The translations under genes were made by a program, and so were the position numbers. This document shows positions 62,863-64,000 of a DNA stretch of 64,000 nucleotides, piece after piece. This stretch comes from Pezizomycotina sp. ARF18 (lineage: Eukaryota; Ascomycota): the NCBI GenBank assembly GCA_002224055.1, contig AZLU01000106.1, positions 26,461-90,460 of the forward strand, read 5' to 3'. The notes beneath the pieces are model-generated. The model was not told where the DNA came from. It searched no databases and saw nothing but the letters and a program-made list of their open reading frames with translations. Position 1 is the stretch's first letter. Every line of letters starts with the position of its first letter.

Positions 62863-63827
62863 TTAAACAAGAACGACAGCAGCGCTAGCCTTAGTCTTCA
62901 TCTTCTCCCTATACTTGATACCCGGCGACCTGACTGCCTCCACCATAGACCCTTCCTCCGCGTCGACCACCCTGATCGTCATCAGCGAGTTGCTCTTCGA
63001 AGCCCGCGATTTTACCGTTTGCTCCTCCGCTTCCATCTGTTCTACTTCTTCTACAACGTATCCTCCCTCCGCCGCCATCATCTGCGCGTGCACCACTCCG
63101 CCGCAGCGTCGTAGTCCTTCTGCAATTCCGCGTCGTCCGAGTCACTATCGCTCTCTTCCACACGCGCCATCTGCGCGCTCGGCATGGTCCGTGGTATCGC
63201 GTTCGGGTGGTGCCTCTCGTCGGGCTCTTTCTTGTGCGATAAGTGCCGTCCTAACCTTGCGAACTGCGGGTTGCTGTCGCGCGGGTTACTTATACGTTCC
63301 ACCTTGAAGACCTGCGAGTCTCTCCGCGCCGCCGTAGACGGTGACCGTGTTGTTGTGGGTACGCAGACGTAGTTGTTGTAGCCGTTCTCCATCCAGTTTT
63401 CCCGTCGCTTTTGGAGCTCTAATTCTAGACTGAGGGTTGCTTCGCGGTCGGACTGCTCCTCAGAAGATAACTTCTTTTCCTTCTTCTCTTCCCTCATTTG
63501 TTTCCGCTTGCTTCGGCTTGTTAGCATGGCGAGGTAGGTGGTCCACGACATGTTGTCGTTGTTGTTGGCACCGGACTTCTTTTTCGATTTCGATTTCGAC
63601 TTTTTTTTCGGTTTCGGTGCTTCCTCCTCGGGTATCGCCTCTTTCGCCGTTGCCGTTGAGTCGGGTGCAGGTTGAGGCTGGTTTCTCGATCGTGGTGCTG
63701 GAGCTATCGACTGCCGAATGTATTTTTCTGTTCTCTCGAGAGCAATTGGTCCGCCAATGATCATCTCCGCAGGCGTCTTGCGAAGCCTGAAGACCGAGAA
63801 GAGACCCTGGACGTGGTCGAGCGGCAT
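62863..63827 (-). CDS. Charged hypothetical protein, about 320 residues (one frame break)
   Basis: No named domain recognised. From ATG at 63827 one frame is open for 249 codons: MPLDHVQGLFSVFRLRKTPA, GGPIALERTEKYIRQSIAP, a long Lys/Ser-rich stretch (KPKKKSKSKSKKKSGA), MSWTTYLAMLTSRSKRKQMR, an Arg/Glu-rich helix (LSLELELQKRRENWMENGYN), a basic low-complexity part and an acidic patch (VEESDSDSDDAELQKDYDAA). One frame break near 63.09 kb leads into VHAQMMAAEGGYVVEEVEQM and a tail ending VRSPGIKYREKMKTKA, with stop at 62863. The pattern (short conserved start, disordered basic middle, coiled-coil-like Glu/Arg segment) suggests a nuclear or cytosolic scaffold-like protein, without firm basis. It is convergent with the sugar transporter, 228 bp apart. 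Confidence 0.55.
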
Positions 63828-64000
63828 CGTTTATAAGAAAAGGGAATATATATAAAGAAGGATACGCGTAAATGAAACCTCGAAAGGCCGTGTTCGATTT
63901 CGAACGACGTGTATCTATAAGCTTTCGAACCAAAAGAAGGCAAGGAATTCGAAAATTGGTAACGTCGAAGTAGAAGAAAACGTGTTAGGCCCAGAGATAA

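Noticed and set aside
1-64000. CRISPR arrays, tRNA and rRNA genes
   Set aside because: By eye I found no regularly spaced repeats and no convincing tRNA arms or B-box in a cloverleaf context. A covariance-model scan was not possible.

Overview
The window is nuclear DNA of a filamentous ascomycete (Pezizomycotina). The evidence is short GT..AG introns (about 50-130 bp), fungal-specific families (GH55 glucanase, LysM secreted protein, PDR-type ABC transporter, fungal rhodopsin-like membrane protein, NRPS-PKS hybrid), and a Copia-type LTR retrotransposon whose body has collapsed to TA-rich sequence in the way repeat-induced point mutation (RIP) acts. Species cannot be named. The gene content would suit a plant-associated or saprotrophic fungus (inference).

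Layout. 0.6-21 kb: a run of genes for secreted proteins, made of two related Ser-rich proteins (648-1509 and 8645-9838) on either side of the LTR element (2035-6917), a GH55 exo-beta-1,3-glucanase (10415-13832, minus), two unrecognised Cys-containing secreted proteins (15442-16301 plus; 16948-18231 minus) and a LysM protein (19970-20874). 21.6-28.0 kb: a large minus-strand NRPS-PKS hybrid with apparent domain order C-A-T-T-KS-T-TE. Its KS has Cys, His and an Asn where the second His normally sits, as I recall for tenuazonic acid synthetase TAS1. 28.0-31.7 kb: gene-free, with poly-T and an AAATA-type low-complexity tract. 31.7-33.5 kb: an MFS drug-type efflux transporter, divergent from the NRPS-PKS. 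33.9-35.5 kb: a fungal rhodopsin-like membrane protein. 36.7-46.7 kb: small or unrecognised genes (helical protein, small secreted protein, multi-pass membrane protein, basic protein) with long gene-free stretches. 50.5-55.1 kb: a full-length PDR/CDR-type ABC transporter. 56.8 kb: a small hypothetical protein. 60.5-62.6 kb: a sugar-porter MFS protein. 62.9-63.8 kb: a charged hypothetical protein.

The main analytical problem is that nearly every host gene loses its reading frame several times, while residues, motifs and splice sites stay conserved across the breaks. In the ABC transporter and the glucanase the breaks I could resolve are single-base length changes in short runs of one base, mostly losses. 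This looks more like unpolished long-read sequence than gene decay, so 'broken' genes here should not be read as pseudogenes without read-level evidence. CDS boundaries below span the whole gene, introns and frame breaks included.

Functionally, the NRPS-PKS with the nearby MFS pump could be the core of a small secondary-metabolite locus. The GH55 enzyme and the LysM protein act on beta-glucan and bind chitin respectively. The ABC and MFS proteins handle efflux or sugar uptake.
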